The translations under genes were made by a program, and so were the position numbers. A stretch of 64,000 nt of DNA. Origin: Streptomyces cinnabarinus. Its GTDB lineage: Bacteria > Actinomycetota > Actinomycetes > Streptomycetales > Streptomycetaceae. The notes below the pieces were generated by a model, which saw only the letters and a program-made list of their open reading frames with translations, was not told the origin of the DNA and ran no database searches. The stretch is taken from contig NZ_CP114413.1 of NCBI RefSeq assembly GCF_027270315.1, positions 4,650,001-4,714,000 of the forward strand, written 5' to 3'. This document shows, piece after piece, positions 1 through 8,503 of this stretch (the first letter of the stretch is position 1; every line of letters begins with the position of its first letter).

Positions 1-885
1 AACCTCATCCGAGCCTTCGTGACCGGCGGTTACGGCGATCTGCGGCAGGTCCACGAGTGGAACCGGGACTTCGTCAACAACTCCCCCATCGGCGCCCGTT
101 ACGAGGCCCTGGCCCGGGACATCGACCGCGCCCTGACCTTCCTCGCCGCCTGCGGCGCCGACCCCGGCGAGTTCCACCTCGCCGAGTTCTACTCCAGCCA
201 CGAGGCGCTGCTGCTCGACTACGAGGCCGCGCTCACCCGTACCGACTCCCGCACCGGCCACGCCTACGACGTCTCCGGGCACATGGTGTGGATCGGTGAG
301 CGCACCCGCCAACTCGACCACGCGCACGTGGAGTTCGCCGCGTCCGTGCGCAACCCCGTCGCGGTCAAGCTCGGTCCGTCCGTCACCCGTGACGAGGTGC
401 TCGCGCTGATCGACCGGCTCGACCCCGCCCGCGAGGCGGGCCGGCTGTCGTTCATCACGCGCATGGGCCGGGACAAGGTGCGCGACGTGCTGCCCTCGCT
501 CATCGAGATCGCCGCCGAGGCCGAGGCCCCCATCGCCTGGATCTGCGACCCGATGCACGGCAACACCTTCGAGGCCGCCAGCGGCCACAAGACCCGGCAC
601 TTCGACGACGTACTGGACGAGGTGACCGGCTTCTTCGAGGCGCACCGCGGGCTCGGCAGCCACCCCGGCGGCATCCACATCGAGCTCACCGGCGACGACG
701 TGACCGAGTGCGTGGGCGGTGGGCACCCGATCGGCCTGACGGACCTGCACCGGCGCTACCAGACCGCCTGCGACCCCCGGCTCAACCGCTACCAGGCGCT
801 CGATCTCGCCTTCCAGGTCGCGGAGTTGTACGCCGACCGCGCGGTGCCGGCCATCCCCCGCCCGCGTATCGCACAGGCGGCCTGA
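1..885 (+). CDS. Class II (plant-type) DAHP synthase, 5'-truncated
   Basis: Condenses phosphoenolpyruvate with erythrose-4-phosphate, the first step of the shikimate pathway. The frame is open from base 1, so the N-terminus lies outside the window; the GTG at 19 is internal (GGYGDL follows). About 294 residues are present. The class II family is recognised by the HEWNRDF stretch, HLAEFYSSHEALLLDYE, KLGPSVTRDEV, and the WICDPMHGNT and GGIHIELTG motifs that line the active site. Next to a fused anthranilate synthase and aromatic-tailoring genes, a second-copy DAHP synthase normally serves to raise chorismate supply for the cluster. Family call is firm; assignment to the cluster rather than primary metabolism is inference from context. 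Confidence 0.93.
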   Translation, partial: NLIRAFVTGGYGDLRQVHEWNRDFVNNSPIGARYEALARDIDRALTFLAACGADPGEFHLAEFYSSHEALLLDYEAALTRTDSRTGHAYDVSGHMVWIGERTRQLDHAHVEFAASVRNPVAVKLGPSVTRDEVLALIDRLDPAREAGRLSFITRMGRDKVRDVLPSLIEIAAEAEAPIAWICDPMHGNTFEAASGHKTRHFDDVLDEVTGFFEAHRGLGSHPGGIHIELTGDDVTECVGGGHPIGLTDLHRRYQTACDPRLNRYQALDLAFQVAELYADRAVPAIPRPRIAQAA

Positions 886-992
886 CCAGCGCATCTGTTC
901 TGAACTCCGGCAGTGAGGCCGGGCTGACGGCGGCCCGGCCTCATCGGTGTGTGCTCCACGTCATCCATCGAAACTCTCGATCGAAGTAGAAA

Positions 993-1006
993 ACCCGCAT
1001 GCGGGT
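993..1006. promoter_or_regulatory. 14-bp perfect palindrome upstream of the AraC gene
   Basis: ACCCGCATGCGGGT is its own reverse complement. It lies about 56 bp before the AraC start, in the 177-bp gap after the DAHP synthase gene. Around it are ATCGAGA half-sites (inverted at 975-981, direct at 1028-1034 and 1043-1049, the last two 15 bp apart). These suit a dimeric regulator or AraC-type direct-repeat binding, but no binding protein can be named from sequence alone. Confidence 0.4.
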
Positions 1007-1062
1007 ATGTTTCCCTGGTGGTGCTTCATCGAGAGCTCCGACATCGAGACAGGGGGTACGCG

Positions 1063-2001
1063 ATGCAACGTGTCAGTGAGGTGAAGCCCCGTCAGGTACG
1101 CAGGTGCACCGCCGATCCGCCACCCGCGGAACGCGGTGGCCTCCAGATCGTCAGGAGCCACCAGGAGATCCTCGAAGGGACCACGGCCCGGCACCACTTC
1201 GGTGAGGTCACCGTCTCGCTCGTCCAGGGCGGTCCCCGGGAGCTGGTCCGGCCGGGCCGGCTGATCGCCGACGACCGGCACGCCCGGCTGCGGATGTGCC
1301 GCCCGCTGGACGGCGAGGTCTGGGTCTTCCAGGACGGCCGGCACGGCGTCGTACGACCGCCGCAGCTGATCTCCTTCGATACCGGCCGCCCGTTCAAGGT
1401 GATCATGCCGGAGGAGTTCCGGATGGTCGACGTCATGGTGACGCACTCCCTGGTCGGCCTCACCGCCACCGACACCCAGCGGCTCACCGCCCGCGCCTGG
1501 AGCGGCGACCAGGGTGCCGCCGCCCTGCTGAGCAGCCTGCTCGACGGGCTCGGCCGGCACGGCGAGGAGGTGGAGACGGCCGTCGACCTGCTCGGCGGCA
1601 GCGTCGCCGGACTCACCGCGGTCCTGTTCGCCGAGCGGATGCGCGAGGTCGCGCCGGACACCGAGATCGCCCGCCAGGCGCTGATGCTCCGGATCCAGGC
1701 CCATGTGCGCGAACACCTCGCGGAGCCGGGCCTCAGCCCGATCGAGGTGGCCCGCAGCCACAACATCTCGCTGCGCTACCTCCAGAAGATCTTCCAGGAG
1801 TACGGCGTCAGCCCCGCCCGCTGGATCCGCGCCGAGCGGCTCGCCCGCTGCCGTACGGAACTGGCCGACCCCTCCCTCGACCACCTGCCCGTGGCGCTGA
1901 TCGGCGAGCGGGCCGGCCTGTACGGCGCGTCCCACTTCAGCCGCCTCTTCCGCGGCCGGTACGGAGTCACCCCCAGCGAGTTCCGGAAGGAACGCCGATG
2001 A
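1063..2001 (+). CDS. AraC-family transcriptional regulator
   Basis: A 312-residue regulator with an N-terminal AraC-binding-like domain (about residues 20-190) and a C-terminal double helix-turn-helix (about 210-312) containing SLRYLQKIFQEYGVSP, the second-helix RLFRGRYGVTPSEFRK signature and AGLYGASHFSR. The start chosen is ATG 1063, preceded by AGGGGG at 1051-1056; the frame is open further upstream to 949 but that part looks non-coding. Its stop overlaps the next ATG by ATGA, so it heads a regulatory operon AraC / 68-aa ORF / SARP. It probably controls the neighbouring cluster; the ligand is unknown. Confidence 0.88.
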   Translation: MQRVSEVKPRQVRRCTADPPPAERGGLQIVRSHQEILEGTTARHHFGEVTVSLVQGGPRELVRPGRLIADDRHARLRMCRPLDGEVWVFQDGRHGVVRPPQLISFDTGRPFKVIMPEEFRMVDVMVTHSLVGLTATDTQRLTARAWSGDQGAAALLSSLLDGLGRHGEEVETAVDLLGGSVAGLTAVLFAERMREVAPDTEIARQALMLRIQAHVREHLAEPGLSPIEVARSHNISLRYLQKIFQEYGVSPARWIRAERLARCRTELADPSLDHLPVALIGERAGLYGASHFSRLFRGRYGVTPSEFRKERR

Positions 2002-2204
2002 GCGCGAACACGAGCGCCGCCCCGACGGCGGCCTACGGAACGGTCGAGCACTTCCTCGGCCTGCTGCTGCCCGGCGGACTGCCGCCGGAGGACTCCTGCC
2101 CCGGCCGGCTGGTCTCCGCCCGGACGGTGACCCACCAGAACCCGGCGCCGCGCGCGGCCGGACGGGAGCGGGGCAAGGCCCCCGGCCGCAGGAGGAAGAC
2201 ATGA
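1998..2204 (+). CDS. Small 68-aa protein between the AraC and SARP genes
   Basis: ATG 1998 overlaps the AraC stop (ATGA) and the reading frame ends inside the SARP start (ATGA at 2201), so it would be translated by coupling on both sides. The product begins MSANTSAAPTAAYGTVEHFL and has a basic C-terminus ending GRRRKT. No domain is recognised. The double overlap argues that it is a real gene or at least a translated coupler; a non-functional bridging frame is the alternative. Confidence 0.5.
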   Translation: MSANTSAAPTAAYGTVEHFLGLLLPGGLPPEDSCPGRLVSARTVTHQNPAPRAAGRERGKAPGRRRKT

Positions 2205-4141
2205 CCGCGACCGCCACCGGCCTGCCCGGCCTGCGCGTCAAGGTGCTCGGCCCGCTGGAGATCCACGTGGGCGGCGAGCCCCGTACCCTCACCGCCCCGA
2301 TGGCGCGGCGGGCCATGGCCGTACTGCTGCTGGACGCCAACCACCTGGTGTCCACGCAGGCGCTCATGGCGGAGCTGTGGGACGAGGAGCCGCCGCGGCT
2401 CGCCCGCAAGACCGTGCAGACCTACATCTACCAACTGCGCCAGGCGCTCAAGTCCCCCGGCGGTGAGGAGCGGCTGGAGACCGGGCCGGGCGGATACCGC
2501 CTGACGGCCGGTCAAGGAGAGCTGGACCTCTGGGAGTTCGAGCAGCGGGTGACCAGAGCGCGGGCCGCACTCGCCGCCGGGGCGCCCGAGGACGCCGCCC
2601 GGCTGTTGCGCGAGGGGCTCGCGCTGTGGCGCGGGGAGCCGTTCGCCGGTCTTGAGGCCGGTCCGCTGCTCACCGCGCGGATCGCGCAGATCGGCGAGGC
2701 CCGGCTCGGCGCGCTGGAGCTGCGGATCGAGGCCGATCTGCAACTGGGCCGCCACCAGGCGCTGGTGGCGGAGTTGCGCCGGCTCACCGTGGACCACCCG
2801 ATCGACGAGCGGTTCACCGCCCAGCTGATGATCGCAGCCCACCGGTCGGGGCAGCGCAGCACCGCCCTCGACGCCTATCTGCGGCTGCGCCGGCGGCTCG
2901 TGGACGAGCTCGGCATCGAGCCCTCCGAGCGGCTGCGCAAGCTCCAGCAGGACATCCTGCGCGAGGTTCTGCCCCCCGCCGCCAAGCCCGAGCAGCCGGT
3001 CGTACGGCGTCCCGCGCCCCCGGCGCCTGCGCCACTCAAGCGTGTCGCCCCCGCCGTGGACCAACTGCCGCTGGAGACCCCCGACTTCGTCGGGCGCGAG
3101 CGGGAACTGGACCGCGTCGACGAGCCCGGTGCCCCGGTCGTCACCCTGCTCGGACCGGCCGGTGTCGGCAAGACCGCGCTCGCCGTACGGGCCGCCCGCG
3201 CGATGGCCGGACGGTTCCCCGACGGGCTGCTGTACGCCTCCCTGCACGACGCGTCCGACCGGCCCCGCTCCCCGGAGGCCGTGCTGCGGTCGCTGCTGGA
3301 CGGGCTCGGCATCGGCCGCCCGCGGCAGCCCGAGGACACCGAGTCGCTCGCCGCGCTGTTCCGGGCCGCCGCCCGGGAACGCTCGCTGCTCGTGCTCCTC
3401 GACGACGCGGCGGCCCCCGACCAGGTGCTCGCGCTGCTGCCCGGCGGCGACTCCTGCCTGACCCTGGTGACCTCCCGGGTCCGGCTGTCCCTGCCCGGCG
3501 CCCGGCGGCTGACCCTCGGCCCGCTCGGCGCCGAGGACGCGGCCGGCTTCTTCGTCCGCCTGGTCGGCGAGGAGCGGGTCACCGGGCACCGGCCGGCACT
3601 GCGGCACGTGGTCGGCAGGCTCGGCGGACACCCGCTGATGCTGCGGGCCGTGGGCGAGCTGTACGCGGCCCGGCCCATGTGGACGCTCAGCGATCTGGCC
3701 GCGGGACTGCTCGACGACGACCGGCTGGTCGCCGAACTCCAGGACGAGGCCTGCGCCGCGCCCGCCCGCGCGGACAGCGCGCTGGACCGGCTCGCGCCCT
3801 GGCTGCGCCGGTCGGTGTTCCTGCTCGCCGCGGCGGGCCCCGGGCCCTTCGGCACCGAACAGGTCAAGAAGGTGCTGGACCTCGACACCTGGAGCGCCCA
3901 GTCGGTGGTGGGGCGGCTGCTGGACCGGCATGTGCTGGTGCTCGCCGACGCGCCGCCGGGCGCTTCCGCCACGTTCCGGGTGCCGGAACTGATCCGGTTC
4001 GGTGTCCTCGCGCACGCGGCGGAGGGCGTGCGGGCGGCTCCGGCGGCGGAGCCGACACCCCTCGGCCCGCTGCCCGCCACGGGCTGCGGACGCCCCGCGC
4101 GGACGGCGCTGTCCGTGGTCCGGCAGGGCGGTGCGCGATGA
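2201..4141 (+). CDS. SARP-family (AfsR-like) activator with NB-ARC domain
   Basis: A 646-residue Streptomyces antibiotic regulatory protein. The N-terminal OmpR-like DNA-binding domain (about residues 10-105: VLGPLEIHVGG, LWDEEPPRLARKTVQTYIYQLR) is followed by a bacterial transcriptional activation (BTAD) domain (about 110-255, ending DELGIEPSERLRKLQ). A P-loop NTPase/NB-ARC part follows, with Walker A GPAGVGKTAL near residue 319 and LLVLLDDA as a Walker B-like strand. It stops soon after the winged-helix region, so it lacks the TPR tail of full AfsR. A SARP-type heptamer box lies 90 bp downstream, ahead of the first biosynthetic gene, and is its likely target. Confidence 0.93.
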   Translation: MTATATGLPGLRVKVLGPLEIHVGGEPRTLTAPMARRAMAVLLLDANHLVSTQALMAELWDEEPPRLARKTVQTYIYQLRQALKSPGGEERLETGPGGYRLTAGQGELDLWEFEQRVTRARAALAAGAPEDAARLLREGLALWRGEPFAGLEAGPLLTARIAQIGEARLGALELRIEADLQLGRHQALVAELRRLTVDHPIDERFTAQLMIAAHRSGQRSTALDAYLRLRRRLVDELGIEPSERLRKLQQDILREVLPPAAKPEQPVVRRPAPPAPAPLKRVAPAVDQLPLETPDFVGRERELDRVDEPGAPVVTLLGPAGVGKTALAVRAARAMAGRFPDGLLYASLHDASDRPRSPEAVLRSLLDGLGIGRPRQPEDTESLAALFRAAARERSLLVLLDDAAAPDQVLALLPGGDSCLTLVTSRVRLSLPGARRLTLGPLGAEDAAGFFVRLVGEERVTGHRPALRHVVGRLGGHPLMLRAVGELYAARPMWTLSDLAAGLLDDDRLVAELQDEACAAPARADSALDRLAPWLRRSVFLLAAAGPGPFGTEQVKKVLDLDTWSAQSVVGRLLDRHVLVLADAPPGASATFRVPELIRFGVLAHAAEGVRAAPAAEPTPLGPLPATGCGRPARTALSVVRQGGAR

Positions 4142-4226
4142 CCGCTTCCCGGCCTGTGCGACCGGCCTTCCGAAGGCCCCCGCGAACCCCCTGAAAAACC
4201 GCTCTGACCAGCACGTTTTCCCACCC

Positions 4227-4255
4227 TTGGACACGCCTTGGGCGGGTGTTGAACG
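4227..4255 (+). promoter_or_regulatory. SARP box: three heptamer direct repeats, 11-bp period
   Basis: TTGGACA (4227-4233), TTGGGCG (4238-4244) and TTGAACG (4249-4255) are each separated by exactly 4 bp, the geometry recognised by SARP activators such as DnrI and ActII-ORF4. The array sits 53 bp before ATG 4308 of the alpha/beta hydrolase gene and directly after the SARP gene. It is probably the activator site of the structural operon, overlapping the -35 region; no clear -10 hexamer was picked out. Confidence 0.72.
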
Positions 4256-4307
4256 GGTCGTCGGAGCCTGGACAACGGCGACGGAACGAACCATCCAAGG
4301 AGACCTC

Positions 4308-5204
4308 ATGACGGACCAGCAGTTCGGCCAGCTCGATGTCCGCTACCTCAACCACTCCGCGCTCGCCCTGCCCGGCGGCGGGGAGCTGTACTACGAGGAC
4401 AGCGGCGAAGGCCCGGCGGTGACCCTGCTGAACAACTTCTACATCGTCAGCCCGATCTGGCGGAACTTCACCACCGAACTGGCCGACGACTTCCGGCTCG
4501 TCCACTACGACCTGCGCAACCAGGGCGCCTCCAACCCGGGCCCCGAGCCGGTCAAGTTCATGGACCACGTCGAGGACGTGCGCCGCCTGCTGGACCACCT
4601 CGGCATCGAGAAGACCTACCTGGTCGGCACGTCCATATCCACCCTCATCGCCCGCGAGTTCGCGCTGAAGTACCCCGAGCGCGTGGCCGGCCTGGTCCTG
4701 GTGGGCCCGGCGTTCTCGCCCAACGGCACCCTGCGCCGCAAGCTGGTCAGCCGCTCCTGGCTGGCGAGCCTGGAGTCCGGCGGCACCCAGCAGCTGTTCG
4801 GCCACCTCTACCCGCTGGTCTTCCCGGACCAGATGATCCACGAGGGCGGCACCGCGGCCTACCTGGCGCTCAAGGACAACTTCCTGTCCCTGCTCTCCGT
4901 CGGCTCCATCCGCGAGAACCTCCTCGCCTCCCTGGAGATCGAGGACGACCCCGAGGAGCTCGCCCGCCTCGCCGCCCCGACGCTGATCATCAACGGCGAC
5001 GGCGACTTCGCCTGGAGTCAGTCCGTCATCGAGGACGCCCTCGACCGCATCCCGGACAGCAAGGCGATCACCCTCCCGCGCGCGGGTCACGTGCCCTTCT
5101 TCGACGACCCGCAGGGCTTCCAGACGGCCGTCTCCGAGTTCGTACACGAGCTGGAGGCGCGCGGCGCCGCCGACACCGCCACCGCGGTCACCGGCGCCGC
5201 GTAG
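4308..5204 (+). CDS. Alpha/beta-fold hydrolase / possible acyltransferase
   Basis: 298 residues. Start ATG 4308 is preceded by CCAAGGAG at 4295-4302. The fold is shown by the DDFRLVHYDLRNQGAS strand-loop, the nucleophile elbow VGTSIST (Ser109), a late acid in INGDGDF and the catalytic His in RAGHVPFFDDP. The usual oxyanion HG loop is replaced by LLNNFYIVSPIW, as in HTH-associated and acyl-transferring members. It is the first gene after the SARP box. Likely roles are releasing an acyl or aroyl group from a carrier protein, transesterification to an alcohol, or thioesterase editing; sequence does not decide which. Confidence 0.82.
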   Translation: MTDQQFGQLDVRYLNHSALALPGGGELYYEDSGEGPAVTLLNNFYIVSPIWRNFTTELADDFRLVHYDLRNQGASNPGPEPVKFMDHVEDVRRLLDHLGIEKTYLVGTSISTLIAREFALKYPERVAGLVLVGPAFSPNGTLRRKLVSRSWLASLESGGTQQLFGHLYPLVFPDQMIHEGGTAAYLALKDNFLSLLSVGSIRENLLASLEIEDDPEELARLAAPTLIINGDGDFAWSQSVIEDALDRIPDSKAITLPRAGHVPFFDDPQGFQTAVSEFVHELEARGAADTATAVTGAA

Positions 5205-5370
5205 CGCGGGCGGCGGTACGGGAGGCGGCCGGGGCCCGGAGATCCCGGACCCGCCGGCCCCCCTCCGCGCCGCCCGCCCCGCACCGCCCAGCCCCCGCTT
5301 CCCGAAACCGCTGCACCACCGCAGCACCCCACCGACGCACACGACGTCCCGACGCTGGAGACAAGCACTC

Positions 5371-6516
5371 ATGACAACACGTCTGTTGACCGGGGCCACC
5401 GGCTTCGTCGGCGGAGCCGTGGTCCTCGAACTCCTCGACAAGACCGACGACCCCGTCCTCGCACTGGTCCGCGGCAAGGACGACGCCGAGGCGACGCAGC
5501 GACTGCACGACACGCTCTCGGCGATGGCGGACGGCTACGGCCGCTCCGACCTGCACCCGGAGATCCTGCGTCGGACCCTGGCCGTGCACGGCGACATGAC
5601 CGTCGACGGCTGCGGGGTCGACCCGACCGCGCTGCCGCCGGTCGACGAGGTCTGGCACTGCGCCGCCTCGCTGCGCTACGAGGAGGAGTACCGCACCGAG
5701 ATCGAGGCGCAGAACGTCCAGGGCACCGCCAACGTCCTCGCCCTCGCCAAGTCGCTGGGCGCGGGCATCTTCAACTACGTCAGCACCGCCTATGTCGCGG
5801 GCTCCCGCACCGACCTGATCGCCGAGGGCCCGGTGACCGACCAGTCGGTGGCCAACAACTGCTACGAGCAGACCAAGATGCGGGCCGAGGCCCTCGTCGA
5901 GGAGGCCGCCGCCGACATGCGGATCCGCATCCTGCGGCCCACCGTCGTCATCGGGCACAGCGTCACCCGGCACGGGCTGAACTGGTCCGGCATGTACGGC
6001 TTCGCCCGGCAGGTGCTGGTCTTCAAGAAGACCGCCGCCCGCAAGCTCGGCACCTTCCTCTCGCACGCCCGGGTGCGGCTGCTCGCCGACCCCGACACGG
6101 TCATCAACATCGTCCCCGTCGACATCGTGGCCCGTAACGCGGTCGCCATCTCGCTGTCGGACTCCCCGGAGACGTACTTCCACCTCGGCAACTCCGCGGG
6201 GCCGAAGGTCCGCGACATCATCACCCAGATCTTCGAGCTGATCGGGCTGCGCGAGCCGCTGTGGGTGGACGACCGTGACGGGTTCACCGCGATCGACGAG
6301 GCCCTCGACGGCGGCATGAACTTCTACCGCTCCTACCTGCGCTACAACAAGCGCTTCGACCTCACCAACACCGCCGCGGTCTGCGGCGACGACGCCTCCT
6401 TCGCCCCCACCGGCGAGGAGGACATGGCCGAGTACCTCCTCTACTACCTGCGCACCCTGCGCGGCTTCCAGGAGAACACCGGCAACGAGCGGGTCGTGCA
6501 CGAGATCGCCGCCTAG
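5371..6516 (+). CDS. Thioester-reductase-like extended SDR
   Basis: 381 residues. Its N-terminal Rossmann motif is GATGFVGG, with WHCAASLRY and the YxxxK active site in CYEQTKM. PTVVIGHS and the VDIVARNAV region are typical of the male-sterility / thioester-reductase (Lys2, CarR, fatty acyl-CoA reductase) group. Such enzymes reduce carrier- or CoA-bound acyl groups to aldehyde or alcohol with NADPH. It lies between the hydrolase and a carrier protein, so a plausible job is making the aliphatic alcohol that ends up esterified to the aromatic acid. The substrate is inferred, not visible. Confidence 0.82.
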   Translation: MTTRLLTGATGFVGGAVVLELLDKTDDPVLALVRGKDDAEATQRLHDTLSAMADGYGRSDLHPEILRRTLAVHGDMTVDGCGVDPTALPPVDEVWHCAASLRYEEEYRTEIEAQNVQGTANVLALAKSLGAGIFNYVSTAYVAGSRTDLIAEGPVTDQSVANNCYEQTKMRAEALVEEAAADMRIRILRPTVVIGHSVTRHGLNWSGMYGFARQVLVFKKTAARKLGTFLSHARVRLLADPDTVINIVPVDIVARNAVAISLSDSPETYFHLGNSAGPKVRDIITQIFELIGLREPLWVDDRDGFTAIDEALDGGMNFYRSYLRYNKRFDLTNTAAVCGDDASFAPTGEEDMAEYLLYYLRTLRGFQENTGNERVVHEIAA

Positions 6517-6535
6517 CGAGGACAGGTCGTAGGGC

Positions 6536-6581
6536 CTGCGCGGCGCCGTCGTGGCTGGTCGCGCAGTTCCCCGCGCCCCTT
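6536..6581 (-). repeat. Dispersed Streptomyces intergenic repeat, copy 1
   Basis: Read on the minus strand, it contains AGGGGCGCGGGGAACTG followed by CGCGACCAGCCACGACGGCG. This is the common short intergenic element of Streptomyces genomes. A related copy with a longer middle is at 24054-24120. Here it fills the gap between the SDR and carrier-protein genes inside the cluster. Confidence 0.7.
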
Positions 6582-6656
6582 CCCGGCGCTGACCTTCCGT
6601 CCGAGACACAGAACCCCCGAGCCTGCGCCACCCCGCGGGCCGTCACTGGAGGAGAT

Positions 6657-6938
6657 ATGTACGACAGCACGACGGTCGCGGAGCACCTGCGCGGCCTGCT
6701 GGAGAACGCGGTCGGCGCTCCGCTGCCGCTGGACGACCCGGCGGCCCGTGCGGCGTCGCTGTGGAACCTGGGACTCACGTCGGCGGGCTTCATGCGGCTG
6801 CTCGCCGACGCCGAGGACGCCTTCGGCATCGAGTGGGACCTGGACGAGCCGACCGACGCGTTCTCGTCCTACGACGCGCTGCTCGCCCACGTCACCGCGC
6901 ACCTGGAGCGCCGTGCGGCCAAGGCGGGGGGTGCGTGA
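6657..6938 (+). CDS. Acyl/peptidyl carrier protein 1
   Basis: 93 residues with a strong GGAGGAG ribosome site just before ATG 6657. The phosphopantetheine site is Ser42 in NLGLTSAGFMRLL, followed by the helix FGIEWDLDEPTDAF, a standard four-helix carrier fold. Its stop overlaps the next start (TGATG), pairing it with the adenylate-forming enzyme immediately downstream. It would be activated by the PPTase encoded at 17838. Confidence 0.88.
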   Translation: MYDSTTVAEHLRGLLENAVGAPLPLDDPAARAASLWNLGLTSAGFMRLLADAEDAFGIEWDLDEPTDAFSSYDALLAHVTAHLERRAAKAGGA

Positions 6939-8503
6939 TGGCTCGCGTGAACCGCCGGCTCGCGCTGGCCACCGCCCCCGCCGAGGCCGCCCGCCGTCAT
7001 GGCTCGGTGCCGATCCGCCTCGACCAGGCCCTCGACCTGTTCCCGCAGGCGGGCCGCACCTTCGACTACGCCACCTTCGCCGAGCTGGTCGAGGAGGCCG
7101 CCGCCCGGCTCGCCGGGGCCCGCATCGGCCACGGTCAGCGCGTCCTGATCGTCAAGCAGTCCAACTTCGACATCCCGCTGCTGGCCTTCGCCTGCGCCCG
7201 GGTCGGCGCCGTCCCGGTGCTGGTGCACTCGGCCGTCGGCTTCCAGGCGCTCGGCGTCATGACCGGGCGCGCCGCCCCGGCCGCCATCCTCACCGACGCC
7301 GCCACCGAGTCGGCCGGCGTGCTGGACTCCGTCGACGCGACGCTGCCGCGCTGGTACGTCGGTGAGCGCGGCGAGCACGGCCTGTCCCTGCAGGACGCCC
7401 CGCGCGGCGAGGTCCCGCCCGCCTCGGTGCCCCGCGAGGACACCCCGCAGCTGGTCACCCACAGCTCGGGCACGACCGGAGTGCCGAAGCTGGTGCTGCA
7501 CTCCGTGCACAGCTTCGCCGGGCACGCCCGGCCGCAGATCACCATCGGCAAGGTGCTGCGGGTGCGCGACCCGTACCTGATGTGCCTGTCGCCGGTGCAC
7601 GCCCGCTGCATGTCCGGGATGCTCGCCATCCTCGCGCTCGGCCTGCCGCTGGGCTTCCTCACCGACACCGGCCCGGAGAACGCGGCCGAACTCCTCGCCG
7701 CGGTCCGGCCGGGCGTGGTGGAGACCGTCCCCAACGCCTTCATCCGCTGGGAGGAGGTGGCCGAGCGGCAGCCCGAACTGTTCGCGCAGACGCGGCTGTT
7801 CGTCAGCTCCTTCGACGCCGCCCACCCGCGCACCATCCGCACCCTGCTGGGCGCCGCCAAGCCCGGCGCCCGCTACATGCAGGCGTACGGCCAGACCGAG
7901 ACCGGACCCGTCACCGTCAAGTCGCACAAGCTCAAGAGCCGCTGCGACCACGGCCGTTGCGTCGGCCGGGGCGTCCTCGGCCACACCAGGATCCGGGTCC
8001 TCGACGACGAGGGCGACCGGGCCCCCAAGGGCGTACCCGGCCAGATCTTCGCCCGGTCCTCCGGAGTCACCCCCAGCTACCTCGGCTCCCCCGACCAGCG
8101 GGTCGACGGCTGGTGGGCGATGGGCGACTACGGCCTGGTCAGCGCCCGCGGCTGTCTGCACCTGTTCGACCGGATCGTGGACCGGGGCAGCGGCGTGGAG
8201 AGCCTGCTGGCGGCCGAGGACGACATCCTCGAAGCGCTGCCGCAGCTCACCGAGGCCGTGCTCATCCCGATGTCCGACGGCGGCCCCGCGATCCCGCTGG
8301 TGGTCACCCGCGGCGACGCCCCGCTGGACCTCGCCGCCTGGCGCGCCGCGGTCGCCGGACTGCCCGAGCTGGCCGAGCCGGTGCAGTGCCGCTGGGACGA
8401 CATCCCGCACACCGCGACCTGGAAGGTCAAGCGCCTTGAGGTGGCCCGCCGGCTCGCCGCGGGCGATCTGCCGGTACTGGCCACGGCCGGGGAGGAACGA
8501 TGA
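6938..8503 (+). CDS. Adenylate-forming acyl-CoA/ACP synthetase-like enzyme A (divergent C-terminus)
   Basis: 521 residues, ANL superfamily. The P-loop is HSSGTTGVPK (about residue 175), the aryl/acyl pocket motif is AYGQTETGPV (about 312), and the catalytic lysine is in TATWKVKRLEV near the end. The hinge/A8 region is unusual: canonical enzymes have a YPxEIE-type sequence, but this one reads ESLLAAEDDIL. The frame is open further upstream (to 6761), but ATG 6938 overlapping the carrier-protein stop is the natural start. Possible roles are loading a fatty or aromatic acid on carrier 1, or a CreM-like diazotase, since CreM and AvaA6 belong to this superfamily and diazotise aryl amines with nitrite. 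Confidence 0.85.
   Translation: MARVNRRLALATAPAEAARRHGSVPIRLDQALDLFPQAGRTFDYATFAELVEEAAARLAGARIGHGQRVLIVKQSNFDIPLLAFACARVGAVPVLVHSAVGFQALGVMTGRAAPAAILTDAATESAGVLDSVDATLPRWYVGERGEHGLSLQDAPRGEVPPASVPREDTPQLVTHSSGTTGVPKLVLHSVHSFAGHARPQITIGKVLRVRDPYLMCLSPVHARCMSGMLAILALGLPLGFLTDTGPENAAELLAAVRPGVVETVPNAFIRWEEVAERQPELFAQTRLFVSSFDAAHPRTIRTLLGAAKPGARYMQAYGQTETGPVTVKSHKLKSRCDHGRCVGRGVLGHTRIRVLDDEGDRAPKGVPGQIFARSSGVTPSYLGSPDQRVDGWWAMGDYGLVSARGCLHLFDRIVDRGSGVESLLAAEDDILEALPQLTEAVLIPMSDGGPAIPLVVTRGDAPLDLAAWRAAVAGLPELAEPVQCRWDDIPHTATWKVKRLEVARRLAAGDLPVLATAGEER

Noticed and set aside
961..2409. Long open frame on the minus strand opposite the AraC and SARP genes
   Set aside because: High-GC antisense frames stay open by codon bias; the product is low-complexity and overlaps two well-supported genes.
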